DNA from: an uncultured Desulfovibrio sp.
GTDB taxonomy: Bacteria; Desulfobacterota; Desulfovibrionia; Desulfovibrionales; Desulfovibrionaceae
Assembly (NCBI GenBank): GCA_947177085.1
Contig: CAMWTD010000052.1
Coordinates: 1 to 10,453 of the forward strand
Direction: 5' to 3'
DNA: 10,453 nucleotides
The notes beneath the pieces are model-generated. The model made no database searches. It was not told the DNA's origin and saw nothing but the letters and a program-made list of their open reading frames with translations. Position 1 is the first letter of the stretch. The number at the start of each line of letters is the position of its first letter. The translations under genes and the position numbers were made by a program. Positions 1 to 7,614 of this stretch are shown here, one piece after another.

Positions 1-150
1 AAAAAGAGCGGCGGCGACATCTAGCTTTCCTTCAGCTTTGACCCGGACATCCTCGGGGTCATGGTGCTGTATGTGGGAGACAAGGTGCTGGATTCGAGCC
101 TGCGCGCGCAGTTGGGGATCCTCCGCGAGACTTTCAAGAGGGGTGTGTAG
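1..150 (+). pseudogene. atpH: ATP synthase delta subunit (AtpH), C-terminal part, interrupted by an in-frame amber codon
   Basis: The delta subunit is part of the peripheral stalk joining F1 to the b subunits. Frame 1 read from the window edge gives a short stretch ending GGDI, then TAG at 22-24, then 41 codons in the same frame to a TAG at 148-150. Those 41 codons carry the usual delta C-terminal pattern (FDPDILG, VGDKVLDSSLRAQLG, then a basic tail), so both sides of the stop belong to one gene. The stop sits where the family normally has an ordinary residue just before the beta strand LSFSF. The second TAG abuts the atpA start codon directly, the usual tight atpH-atpA junction. The amber codon may be a real truncation of about 41 residues or a sequence error near a contig end. 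The 5' part of the gene lies outside the window. Confidence 0.8.
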
Positions 151-1659
<1,509 letters not shown>

Positions 1660-1674
1660 GCGCGGGAGAGCCGG

Positions 1675-2553
1675 ATGCCATCGCTCAAAGACGTAAAAAT
1701 GAAGATCGTGGGTGTCGGCAAGACCAAGCAGATCACCAAGGCCATGGGCATGGTGGCTTCGGCCAAGCTGCGCGGCGCCCAGAGCCGCATCGAGCGCTTC
1801 CGCCCCTATGCCTCCAAGTACCGCGAGGTCATCGGCGCCCTGGCGGCCAAGGTGGACGGCGTGAGCCATCCCCTGCTCACCGAGCACGAGGAGAAGAAGC
1901 ACTGCTGCATCGTGCTCGTCACCTCGGACAGGGGCCTGTGCGGCGGCTTCAACGCGGCCATCATCGCCGAGGGGCTCAGGCTCGCCGGCGAGGCGAGGCA
2001 GCAAGGCATGGACGTGACTTTCCTCTGCGTGGGCCGCAAGGGGCGCGACGCTATCCGCAAGAGCAGCTATGCCCTCGGCACCACCTATGGCGACAGCATG
2101 GGCTCGGTGGACTTCGCGCTGGCGAGCGCTGTTGCGACGGAGGTCATCCACAAGTACGAGGACATGGAGCTCGACGAGGTGTGGCTCGTCTACGGCGAAT
2201 TCGTCTCCATGGCGAAGCAGCCGCCGGCCTCGCTCAGGCTGTTGCCGCTGAAGGCTCCCGCCGCGGAGAGCGACCCGGATTCCGGCCCCATGTGCGAATA
2301 TGTCTATGAGCCGAGCGAGGCCAAGCTTCTGGAGGATCTTCTGCCGCGCTACGTCAAGGTGCAGGTATACAGCGGCCTCCTGGACACGGCCGCCAGCGAG
2401 CACGCCGCGCGCATGGCGGCCATGGACAACGCCACGCGCAACTGCGACGAGCTCATCAATTCCCTGACATTGCTCTACAACAAGACCCGGCAGGCCTCCA
2501 TCACGAGCGAACTCATCGACATCGTCGGCGGCGCGGAAGCGCTCAAGGGCTAA
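1675..2553 (+). CDS. atpG: F1 ATP synthase subunit gamma
   Basis: Gamma is the central rotor shaft that turns inside the alpha3-beta3 ring and couples proton flow to ATP synthesis. The 292-residue protein has the two family signatures: an N-terminal helix with KTKQITKAMGMVASAKL (residues 16-32) and a C-terminal helix with NATRNCDELINSLTLLYNKTRQ followed by ITSELIDIVGGAEAL near the end. Between them is the Rossmann-like domain with TSDRGLCGGFN at 83-93. The start ATG is preceded by GGGAGAG (1664-1670). The stop TAA overlaps the ribosome binding site of atpD, so the two genes are probably translationally linked. Nothing looks broken or unusual in the reading frame. Confidence 0.99.
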   Translation: MPSLKDVKMKIVGVGKTKQITKAMGMVASAKLRGAQSRIERFRPYASKYREVIGALAAKVDGVSHPLLTEHEEKKHCCIVLVTSDRGLCGGFNAAIIAEGLRLAGEARQQGMDVTFLCVGRKGRDAIRKSSYALGTTYGDSMGSVDFALASAVATEVIHKYEDMELDEVWLVYGEFVSMAKQPPASLRLLPLKAPAAESDPDSGPMCEYVYEPSEAKLLEDLLPRYVKVQVYSGLLDTAASEHAARMAAMDNATRNCDELINSLTLLYNKTRQASITSELIDIVGGAEALKG

Positions 2554-2562
2554 GGAGCGAAC

Positions 2563-4029
2563 ATGAGCAAGAACACCGGCAAGATCACCCAGGTCATCGG
2601 CGCCGTGGTGGACGTTGAATTTCCCGACGGCCACCTGCCCGAGATCCTGACCGCCCTCGAGATCAAGAACCCCAACAACAAGGACGCGCCCGACCTTGTC
2701 TGCGAAGTGGCCCAGCACCTCGGCGACAACGTGGTGCGCACCATTGCCATGGACGCCACCGAGGGCCTTGTGCGCGGCATGGAAGTGGTGGATACCGGCA
2801 AGCCCATCATGGTTCCCGTGGGCAAGCCCTCCGTGGGCCGCATCCTCAACGTCATCGGCCGCCCGGTGGACGGCCTGGGGCCGGTTGAGGCGGAAAAATA
2901 CTATCCCATTCACCGCGAGCCGCCCAAGTTCACCGACCTGAACACCAAGGTCGAGCTTCTGGAGACGGGCATCAAGGTCGTGGACTTGCTCGTGCCTTTC
3001 CCCAAGGGCGGCAAGATGGGCCTCTTCGGCGGCGCCGGCGTGGGCAAGACGGTCATCCTCATGGAGATGATCAACAACATCGCCAAGCAGCACGGCGGCA
3101 CTTCGGTGTTCGCCGGCGTGGGCGAGCGCACCCGCGAGGGCAACGACCTCTATAACGAATTGAAGGAGGCCGGCGTCCTCGAGCGCGCCACGCTTGTCTA
3201 CGGCCAGATGAACGAGCCCCCGGGAGCCCGCGCCCGCGTGGCCCTGACGGCCCTCGCCATCGCGGAATATTTCCGCGACGAGGAGCATCAGGACGTGCTG
3301 CTCTTCATCGACAATATCTTCCGCTTCACCCAGGCGGGTTCGGAAGTGTCGGCCCTGCTCGGGCGCATGCCTTCGGCCGTGGGCTACCAGCCCACCCTCG
3401 GCACGGACCTGGGCGCCCTGCAGGAGCGCATCACCTCCACCAACGAGGGCTCCATCACCTCGGTGCAGGCGGTCTACGTGCCCGCCGACGACCTCACCGA
3501 CCCTGCCCCGGCGACCACGTTCTCGCACCTGGACGGCACCCTCGTGCTCTCGCGCCAGATCGCCGAGCTCGGCATCTATCCCGCCGTGGACCCGCTGGAC
3601 TCCACCTCGCGCATCCTCGACCCCAACGTGGTCGGTCAGGAGCATTATGAGGTGGCCCGGCGCGTGCAGCAGGTGCTCCAGAAGTACAAGGAACTGCAGG
3701 ACATCATCGCCATCCTCGGCATGGACGAGCTCTCGGACGAGGACAAGCTCACCGTGGCGCGCGCGCGCCGCATCCAGCGCTTCCTCTCCCAGCCCTTCCA
3801 TGTGGCCGAGACCTTCACCGGCATGCCCGGCCAGTATGTGAAGCTCGAGGACACCATCGAGGGCTTCAAGGGCATCCTGGACGGCAAGTACGACTACCTT
3901 GCCGAGAGCGACTTCTACATGGTGGGCGACATCAGCCAGGCCGTCGCCAAGTACGAAGCCCGCAAGGCCGCCGAAGAGAAGGAAAAGGGCAAGGAAAAGG
4001 ATAAGGAAAAGGAAGAGGTCAAGGCTTAA
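2563..4029 (+). CDS. atpD: F1 ATP synthase subunit beta, with repeat-encoded Lys/Glu tail
   Basis: Beta carries the catalytic sites of F1. The P-loop GGAGVGKT is at residues 156-163, the catalytic-glutamate segment GERTREGNDLY starts at 187 (Glu188 matching E. coli Glu181), the Walker B strand reads DVLLFIDNIFRF, and the DELSDEDK motif is present in the C-terminal domain. The start ATG lies 3 nt after AAGGAGCGA (2552-2559), which overlaps the atpG stop. The conserved fold ends around residue 463 (FYMVGDISQAVAKYEARK). A tail of roughly 20 residues made almost only of Lys and Glu follows, making the protein 488 residues long against about 460 in E. coli. Part of this tail comes from a 12-nt tandem repeat at 3976-4011. 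The tail should be disordered; its role is unknown. Confidence 0.99.
   Translation: MSKNTGKITQVIGAVVDVEFPDGHLPEILTALEIKNPNNKDAPDLVCEVAQHLGDNVVRTIAMDATEGLVRGMEVVDTGKPIMVPVGKPSVGRILNVIGRPVDGLGPVEAEKYYPIHREPPKFTDLNTKVELLETGIKVVDLLVPFPKGGKMGLFGGAGVGKTVILMEMINNIAKQHGGTSVFAGVGERTREGNDLYNELKEAGVLERATLVYGQMNEPPGARARVALTALAIAEYFRDEEHQDVLLFIDNIFRFTQAGSEVSALLGRMPSAVGYQPTLGTDLGALQERITSTNEGSITSVQAVYVPADDLTDPAPATTFSHLDGTLVLSRQIAELGIYPAVDPLDSTSRILDPNVVGQEHYEVARRVQQVLQKYKELQDIIAILGMDELSDEDKLTVARARRIQRFLSQPFHVAETFTGMPGQYVKLEDTIEGFKGILDGKYDYLAESDFYMVGDISQAVAKYEARKAAEEKEKGKEKDKEKEEVKA
3976..4011 (+). repeat. 12-nt tandem repeat (three units) inside the 3' end of atpD
   Basis: Three consecutive 12-nt units each consist of one variable codon (GAG, GGC, GAT) followed by the identical nine bases AAGGAAAAG. 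They encode EKEK, GKEK and DKEK. Because the unit is four codons long, copy-number changes by slippage would keep the frame. The strand is almost pure purine here, unlike the rest of the gene. Confidence 0.9.
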
Positions 4030-4036
4030 GCGCCTT

Positions 4037-4069
4037 GCGCGCCCGGCCGGCAGGCCCGGGCGGGCGCGC
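4037..4069 (+). promoter_or_regulatory. GC-rich hairpin in the atpD-atpC intergenic region
   Basis: The arms GCGCGCCCG (4037-4045) and CGGGCGCGC (4061-4069) are perfect 9-bp complements around a 15-nt loop. An alternative fold pairs 4037-4044 with 4062-4069 and adds an inner GGCC/GGCC pair. No T-run follows, so it is not a standard intrinsic terminator. It begins 8 nt after the atpD stop in a 103-bp gap that is otherwise unusual in this compact operon. It could stabilise or process the mRNA, or lower the level of the epsilon message; that role is inference. Confidence 0.6.
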
Positions 4070-4132
4070 CCTCTCCTGTGCCGTTCTTGCGGCCCGCACC
4101 GGAGTTTCGCCGCCAGCCTTTGAGGAGCAGCC

Positions 4133-4534
4133 ATGGCTACATTGCGACTGGAAGTCGTCACCCCCGACAAGACCGTGATCAATACGGATGCGGAAATGGT
4201 CATCTGCCCGGGCGTGGAGGGCGAGTTCGGCGTGCTGCCGCACCACGTCTCCCTGCTTTCGGCCCTGAAGATCGGCAGCCTGCGCTACCGCGTGGAAGGC
4301 CAGGACAAGGAGATCTTCATCTCCGGCGGCTTTGTGGACGTGAACAACAATATCTGCAGCGTGCTCGCGGAATCGGCGGAACACGCGCATGACATTGACA
4401 CCGCCCGCGCCATGGCCGCCAAGGAGCGCGCCGAGGAGCGCCTCGCCCGCCGCGAGGAGGACCTCGACGAGGTTAGGGCGCTCATCGCCCTGCAGAAGGC
4501 TACCATGCGGCTGCAGATTGCCGGGGGGCTCTAG
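4133..4534 (+). CDS. atpC: F1 ATP synthase subunit epsilon
   Basis: Epsilon binds gamma and the c-ring and can inhibit ATP hydrolysis. The 133-residue protein starts MATLRLEVVTPDKTV. It has the beta-sandwich signature PGVEGEFGVLPHHVSLLSALKIGSLRY (residues 26-52) and GGFVDVNNN (65-73), followed by the two-helix C-terminal domain rich in Ala, Arg and Glu (about 88-128). The start is supported by GAGGAG at 4122-4127, 5 nt upstream. It is the last gene of the operon and is followed 28 nt after its stop by an intrinsic terminator. The family assignment is secure, although epsilon sequences are poorly conserved. Confidence 0.97.
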   Translation: MATLRLEVVTPDKTVINTDAEMVICPGVEGEFGVLPHHVSLLSALKIGSLRYRVEGQDKEIFISGGFVDVNNNICSVLAESAEHAHDIDTARAMAAKERAEERLARREEDLDEVRALIALQKATMRLQIAGGL

Positions 4535-4562
4535 GCCGCACGGCGCACGTTCACGGTATTTC

Positions 4563-4594
4563 AGGCTGCCCGTATCTTGCGGGCAGCCTTTTTT
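4563..4594 (+). terminator. Intrinsic terminator of the ATP synthase operon
   Basis: A perfect 10-bp stem pairs AGGCTGCCCG (4563-4572) with CGGGCAGCCT (4580-4589) around a 7-nt loop. It is followed directly by a run of six T (4589-4594). It lies just downstream of the atpC stop and is the expected end of the operon transcript. Confidence 0.93.
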
Positions 4595-4703
4595 CGTGCC
4601 TGGCGCGGAAAGTGGTGCGGAGCGTCCACCGCGCCGATGCGCCACATGCCCGCAAGCGCGTATGGACCCCAAGGCGTCCAAGCGGCAGCACTGGCCGGAC
4701 ATG

Positions 4704-4731
4704 TTGACTTTATTTTAGTGTTCGATAAAAT
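4704..4731 (+). promoter_or_regulatory. Sigma70-type promoter of the flavin reductase gene
   Basis: TTGACT (4704-4709, five of six to consensus) and TAAAAT (4726-4731, five of six) are separated by 16 bp in a short AT-rich stretch that stands out from the GC-rich surroundings. Transcription would begin near 4738, about 23 nt before the start codon at 4761. An imperfect inverted repeat, GATA-N9-TATC (4724-4740, six of eight positions pair), overlaps the -10 element and start point and could be an operator. The rest of 4596-4703 shows nothing I can name. Confidence 0.75.
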
Positions 4732-4760
4732 ATTTGTATCCTTTACCACAGGGGGAAGCC

Positions 4761-5264
4761 ATGAAAGAAATCGAGCTTCTGGAAGCGGCGAAACACACCT
4801 CGCCCAATCCGGTGTCGCTCATCTGCACGCGCACTCCCGCGGGCGTGACCAATCTGGGGACGGTCTCCTGGTGGACCTATCTCGGGCTTGAGCCGGCCAC
4901 CATCGGCTTCGCCATGATGAAGCCCTCCTACAGCGGCGAGATGACGCGCAAAAACAAGGAAGCCGTCCTTGTCATCCCGGGGGAGCCGCTGGCGCGGCAT
5001 GTGATGGAGTGCGGAAGCACCTCCGGGCGCGACACGGACAAGGCCAAGCGCTACGGCATCGAGCTCATGTCCATTGACGGCACGGACATCGAGATCCCGA
5101 CGCACAGCGTGGTCGCCATCCACTGCGGCTTGCGCGAGTTCGTGGACGTGGGAGACCACAATTTCTACATCTGCGACGTGAAGCGCGTGCTTGCCAACGA
5201 CGGGGAAAAGGCGCTCTTCGCGTGGAAGGGCTATGCCAAGATAGCGCCGGCCGTCATGGCATAA
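4761..5264 (+). CDS. Flavin reductase-like FMN-binding protein (flavoredoxin-type)
   Basis: The 167-residue protein has the pattern of the flavin reductase-like domain family (PF01613). A PNPVSLICTR strand is at residues 16-24, NLGTVSWWTYLGLEPATIGFAM at 31-52 (the usual FMN-contact region), and a C-terminal GDHNFYICDVKRV at 131-143. Members bind FMN and either reduce free flavin with NAD(P)H or act as small electron carriers, as Desulfovibrio gigas flavoredoxin does. Which of these applies cannot be read from the sequence. I chose the ATG at 4761 because GGGGGAAG (4751-4758) sits just upstream and the predicted promoter leaves no room for the TTG at 4734. It is monocistronic, with its own promoter and a terminator shared with folE2. 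No signal peptide, so cytoplasmic. Confidence 0.88.
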   Translation: MKEIELLEAAKHTSPNPVSLICTRTPAGVTNLGTVSWWTYLGLEPATIGFAMMKPSYSGEMTRKNKEAVLVIPGEPLARHVMECGSTSGRDTDKAKRYGIELMSIDGTDIEIPTHSVVAIHCGLREFVDVGDHNFYICDVKRVLANDGEKALFAWKGYAKIAPAVMA

Positions 5265-5306
5265 GACACTCGCAGATTCACGCACTGGCGCGACCGCGCG
5301 CAAAAT

Positions 5307-5336
5307 GGCCGCCCGGGATGAGGGGCGGCCTTTTTT
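5307..5336. terminator. Intrinsic terminator between convergent flavin reductase gene and folE2
   Basis: GGCCGCCC (5307-5314) and GGGCGGCC (5323-5330) form a perfect 8-bp GC stem with an 8-nt loop. Six T (5331-5336) follow on the + strand. On the - strand the same stem is followed by a weaker run (AAAA at 5302-5305 on +). It lies between two convergent genes, so it probably stops transcription from both sides, more strongly for the + strand. Confidence 0.88.
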
Positions 5337-5347
5337 GAGCCGCGTTC

Positions 5348-6127
5348 TCAGCGTCCGGGGGCCATGCGCTCGATGCGCGCAAAGGCATTGTGGTTGTGGA
5401 TGGATTCCATGCTTTCCACTTCCACGGTGAAGGCGGCGACGCGCGGATGCCCTTCCAGTGCGCTGGCCGTGGCGCGCACCACGTCCTCCACAAAGGCCGG
5501 GCGCGCGAAGGCCTGCTCGGTGACGAACTTTTCATCCTCGCGCTTGAGCAGGGTATACACGGCGGATGACCCGGCCGCCTCGGCGAGGTCGATGATTTCC
5601 TCCAGCCAGACAAAGCCGGAAATGCGCGCGCGGATGCGCACGAGCGCGCGCTGGCTGTGCGCGCCCTCGCGACTGATGGCCTTGGAACAGGGGCACACGG
5701 TCATGACAGGCACGGCGAGGTCGAGCAGGAAGGTCTGGCCGCTGTCGTCGAGCTCGCTGGTCACGGCGCAGTCGTAGGCCAGCGGAGCCGCGTCGCCGCG
5801 CGCGGGCGCGCTCTTGCGCACGAAATAGGGGAACGCGAAGCGAACCCAGGCCCGCCGCGCGTCGAGCCGCTGGCGCACGTTCTCGAGCAGGCGGCGCACG
5901 GTCCGCCGGTCCAGCCCTTCGTCCCAGTGCTCCAGGGCCTCCACAAGGCGGCTCATGTGCGTGCCCTTGCGGGCGGAGGGAAGGTCCACGCCGAGGTCGG
6001 CGCTGGCAACGGTGGCCTGCACGCCGCCAGCGCGCTCGCGCACCCGCAGGGGCAGGCGCAGGCCGCGCACGCCCACGCGGTCGATATCCAGCGCCACATC
6101 CGGCGTCCGGTTCTGCACATCTTCCAT
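5348..6127 (-). CDS. folE2: GTP cyclohydrolase FolE2 (type IB)
   Basis: FolE2 converts GTP to 7,8-dihydroneopterin triphosphate, the first step toward tetrahydrofolate and, via the queuosine branch, preQ0. It is unrelated in sequence to the zinc enzyme FolE. The 259-residue protein shows the family marks: VDLPSARKGTHMSR (residues 48-60), the metal-ligand cysteine motif VCPCSK (144-149, Cys147), REGAHSQR (153-160), VTEQAFARPAFVED (202-215) and the C-terminal ESIHNHNAFAR (241-251). I chose the ATG at 6127 over the TTG one codon upstream. AAAGGA (rc of 6136-6140 plus neighbours) provides a ribosome binding site. The gene is convergent with the flavin reductase gene and lies 322 bp downstream of nikR. 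No convincing promoter was found directly upstream. FolE2 is known in other bacteria as the enzyme used when zinc is scarce. Confidence 0.96.
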   Translation of the reverse strand: MEDVQNRTPDVALDIDRVGVRGLRLPLRVRERAGGVQATVASADLGVDLPSARKGTHMSRLVEALEHWDEGLDRRTVRRLLENVRQRLDARRAWVRFAFPYFVRKSAPARGDAAPLAYDCAVTSELDDSGQTFLLDLAVPVMTVCPCSKAISREGAHSQRALVRIRARISGFVWLEEIIDLAEAAGSSAVYTLLKREDEKFVTEQAFARPAFVEDVVRATASALEGHPRVAAFTVEVESMESIHNHNAFARIERMAPGR

Positions 6128-6449
6128 CAAGCTATCCTTTAGGAAACGTTACCTTACCTGTCTAAGGGAAATCCCTCATATCCGTCTGGAGCGAAGCGAC
6201 AGGCGAGGCCTAGCGCCGGAAGGATCCTCAAAAATACGATTTTTCGATGCTGGCGCGCCTGCCGTTGCCGGGCTTGCGGATGGCGGCAGCGGTACTGTTG
6301 ACGAGCTGCCGTGATGCCTGACTGTCTATCCTGCCGTAGCTTCCTTCGCCGCAACGGCTGAAACGGGCCGTTGTTGAGGGATACTTTCGGCAGTACTGGA
6401 ACAGCGTACCCTGACCACCCACTCAGCCGATCAGCCACACGGCCCTCCC
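6128..6449. other. 322-bp gap between nikR and folE2 with inverted repeats, no supported gene
   Basis: No reading frame here has a family signature, a convincing start or a ribosome binding site. Open frames on the - strand run through it but look random (rich in Arg and Gln in one frame, Ser and Ala in another). Three perfect inverted repeats are visible. AAAAAT-ACG-ATTTTT is at 6230-6244, notable because the area is otherwise GC-rich. CAACGGC/GCCGTTG is at 6352-6373 with an 8-nt loop and no T-run on either side. AGGGA-AA-TCCCT is at 6165-6176, about 40 nt before folE2. The gap must hold the folE2 leader or promoter. It could also hold a small RNA or a decayed gene. Confidence 0.5.
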
Positions 6450-6869
6450 TCACGCCAATTCAGGGCCGAGGGGGGCGGGCGTGAAGACGCCGTGGCGAAC
6501 CCCCCGGCAGGAGATAAGCCTGTCGGCCATGGCCTGCACGCGCCCGGCCTCGCCCCGGAGCACCAGCACCTCGAGGCAGTTGTCGTGGTCGAGGTGCACA
6601 TGGGTGGCGGCCACGATGACGTCGTGGTCCTCATGCTGGAGCCGCATGAGCCGTCTTGCGAGGTCGTGCTTGTGGTGGTCGTAGACAAGGGTGAGCGTGC
6701 CCGCGGCCTGACCGTCCGGGCTGCGCCATTCCTCCTCCCCGAGGGCGCGGCGGATGAGGTCGCGCAGGGCCTCGGAGCGGTTGCCGTAGCTCTTGCGGGC
6801 GCAAAGATCGTCAAAGGCGGCCAGCAGGTCCTCGTCCAGCGAAACGCCGAAGCGTGTGAGCTTTCCCAT
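6450..6869 (-). CDS. nikR: Nickel-responsive transcriptional regulator NikR
   Basis: NikR is a ribbon-helix-helix repressor with an ACT-like nickel-sensing domain; with Ni(II) bound it represses nickel uptake genes. The 139-residue protein begins MGKLTRFGVSLDEDLL, the DNA-binding ribbon, followed by YGNRSEALRDLIRRAL (residues 28-43), the two helices. The sensing domain has QHEDHDVI (78-85), THVHLDHDNCLEV (89-101) and RGVRHGVF (122-129). All four square-planar nickel ligands of E. coli NikR (His76, His87, His89, Cys95) have counterparts at His79, His90, His92 and Cys98. The start at 6869 has GAGGAG well placed upstream. An in-frame ATG at 6890 overlaps the methyltransferase stop as ATGA but would put that site inside the gene. 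It lies 17 nt after the methyltransferase gene, probably in the same transcript. No nickel transporter gene is in view. Confidence 0.97.
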   Translation of the reverse strand: MGKLTRFGVSLDEDLLAAFDDLCARKSYGNRSEALRDLIRRALGEEEWRSPDGQAAGTLTLVYDHHKHDLARRLMRLQHEDHDVIVAATHVHLDHDNCLEVLVLRGEAGRVQAMADRLISCRGVRHGVFTPAPLGPELA

Positions 6870-6886
6870 GATTGCCTCCTCGCGCG

Positions 6887-7573
6887 TCATGGCCTTGGCG
6901 GCCGCGTCAGCTCCCAGATGGCCACTGTGGGCCTGCCCTGTCCGTCCGTGGAGGCGGCTTCGGCCGCATGGACGCGCCGGGCCGTCCACCCCTCTGCGGA
7001 AAGGGCGTGGCGGAATGCCTCATAGACCGTGCGGCCCGGCTCCGCCACCCACGCCGCGCCGCCAGGCGCAAGCGCGTGCGCCAGCAGGCGGAGCACTGGG
7101 GCAACAAAGCGCTTCTCATACATGACGTCACCGCCCCAGATGCGCGCAAAGGCGTGCCTAGCAAGGCCCGGACGCCGCCAGTCCATGAGCGCCCACAGGG
7201 GTTGCGCCACTCCGTTGATATCCGCATTGCGCCGGGCGAAGCCAAGCGCCGCTTCCTCATAATCCATGCCGAGCACCCGGGCGCCGAGCCACTGGCCCAC
7301 AAGGGCCGTGAGGCCGAGGCCGCAGCCGATGTCCAGGCAGGGACGCCCGGCGATGTCCGCCCGGCGCAGGGCGAGCCAGTCGGCCAGGACCAGGCTGGAG
7401 GGCCAGAGCTCGGTCCAGTAGGGGATGCGCTCGTCCTCAAAGGCGGCCGCATCCTCGGTCATGGCGTCCCAGAGCTCCTCAAGGTTGGCGGCGCGCGCAA
7501 GCCGCCAGCGCCGTCCGGCGCAATGGGCCGTGATGGATGCCCCCGGGGGGGGCGATGCGGGCGTGGCGGTCAT
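6887..7573 (-). CDS. Class I SAM-dependent methyltransferase, METTL20/MTF16-like
   Basis: The 228-residue protein has a seven-strand methyltransferase core. RIPYWTELWPSSLVLADWL is at residues 49-67, SAM-binding motif I LDIGCGLG at 80-87, an acidic residue at the end of strand 2 (Asp104) and GGDVMYE at 147-153. The PYWxELWPSS segment together with an acidic-x-x-Tyr motif after strand 4 is typical of the protein-lysine methyltransferase group that includes METTL20 (which methylates the electron transfer flavoprotein beta subunit in mitochondria and some bacteria). The substrate here is not known. The start ATG at 7573 is the only one before motif I that fits, but it lacks a clear ribosome binding site, so translation may depend on the upstream gene 41 nt away. 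A much longer upstream extension in the same frame runs through the neighbouring gene and is not credible. Confidence 0.87.
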   Translation of the reverse strand: MTATPASPPPGASITAHCAGRRWRLARAANLEELWDAMTEDAAAFEDERIPYWTELWPSSLVLADWLALRRADIAGRPCLDIGCGLGLTALVGQWLGARVLGMDYEEAALGFARRNADINGVAQPLWALMDWRRPGLARHAFARIWGGDVMYEKRFVAPVLRLLAHALAPGGAAWVAEPGRTVYEAFRHALSAEGWTARRVHAAEAASTDGQGRPTVAIWELTRPPRP

Positions 7574-7614
7574 GGAAAAACGATAGCCCAGCGGGGCGCA
7601 GCTGTATACCGCGC

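Noticed and set aside
4019..4702. 227-codon - strand frame across atpC and its terminator
   Set aside because: Runs through atpC, the intrinsic terminator and the intergenic region without recognisable motifs or a ribosome binding site.
6145..6155. NikR or Zur binding site upstream of folE2
   Set aside because: One GTTAC-like half is present, but no matching partner at the expected spacing.
6154..6453. Small - strand gene in the nikR-folE2 gap
   Set aside because: No ribosome binding site, start overlaps the nikR end, composition is Arg/Gln-rich and no domain is recognisable; kept only as part of the unexplained gap.
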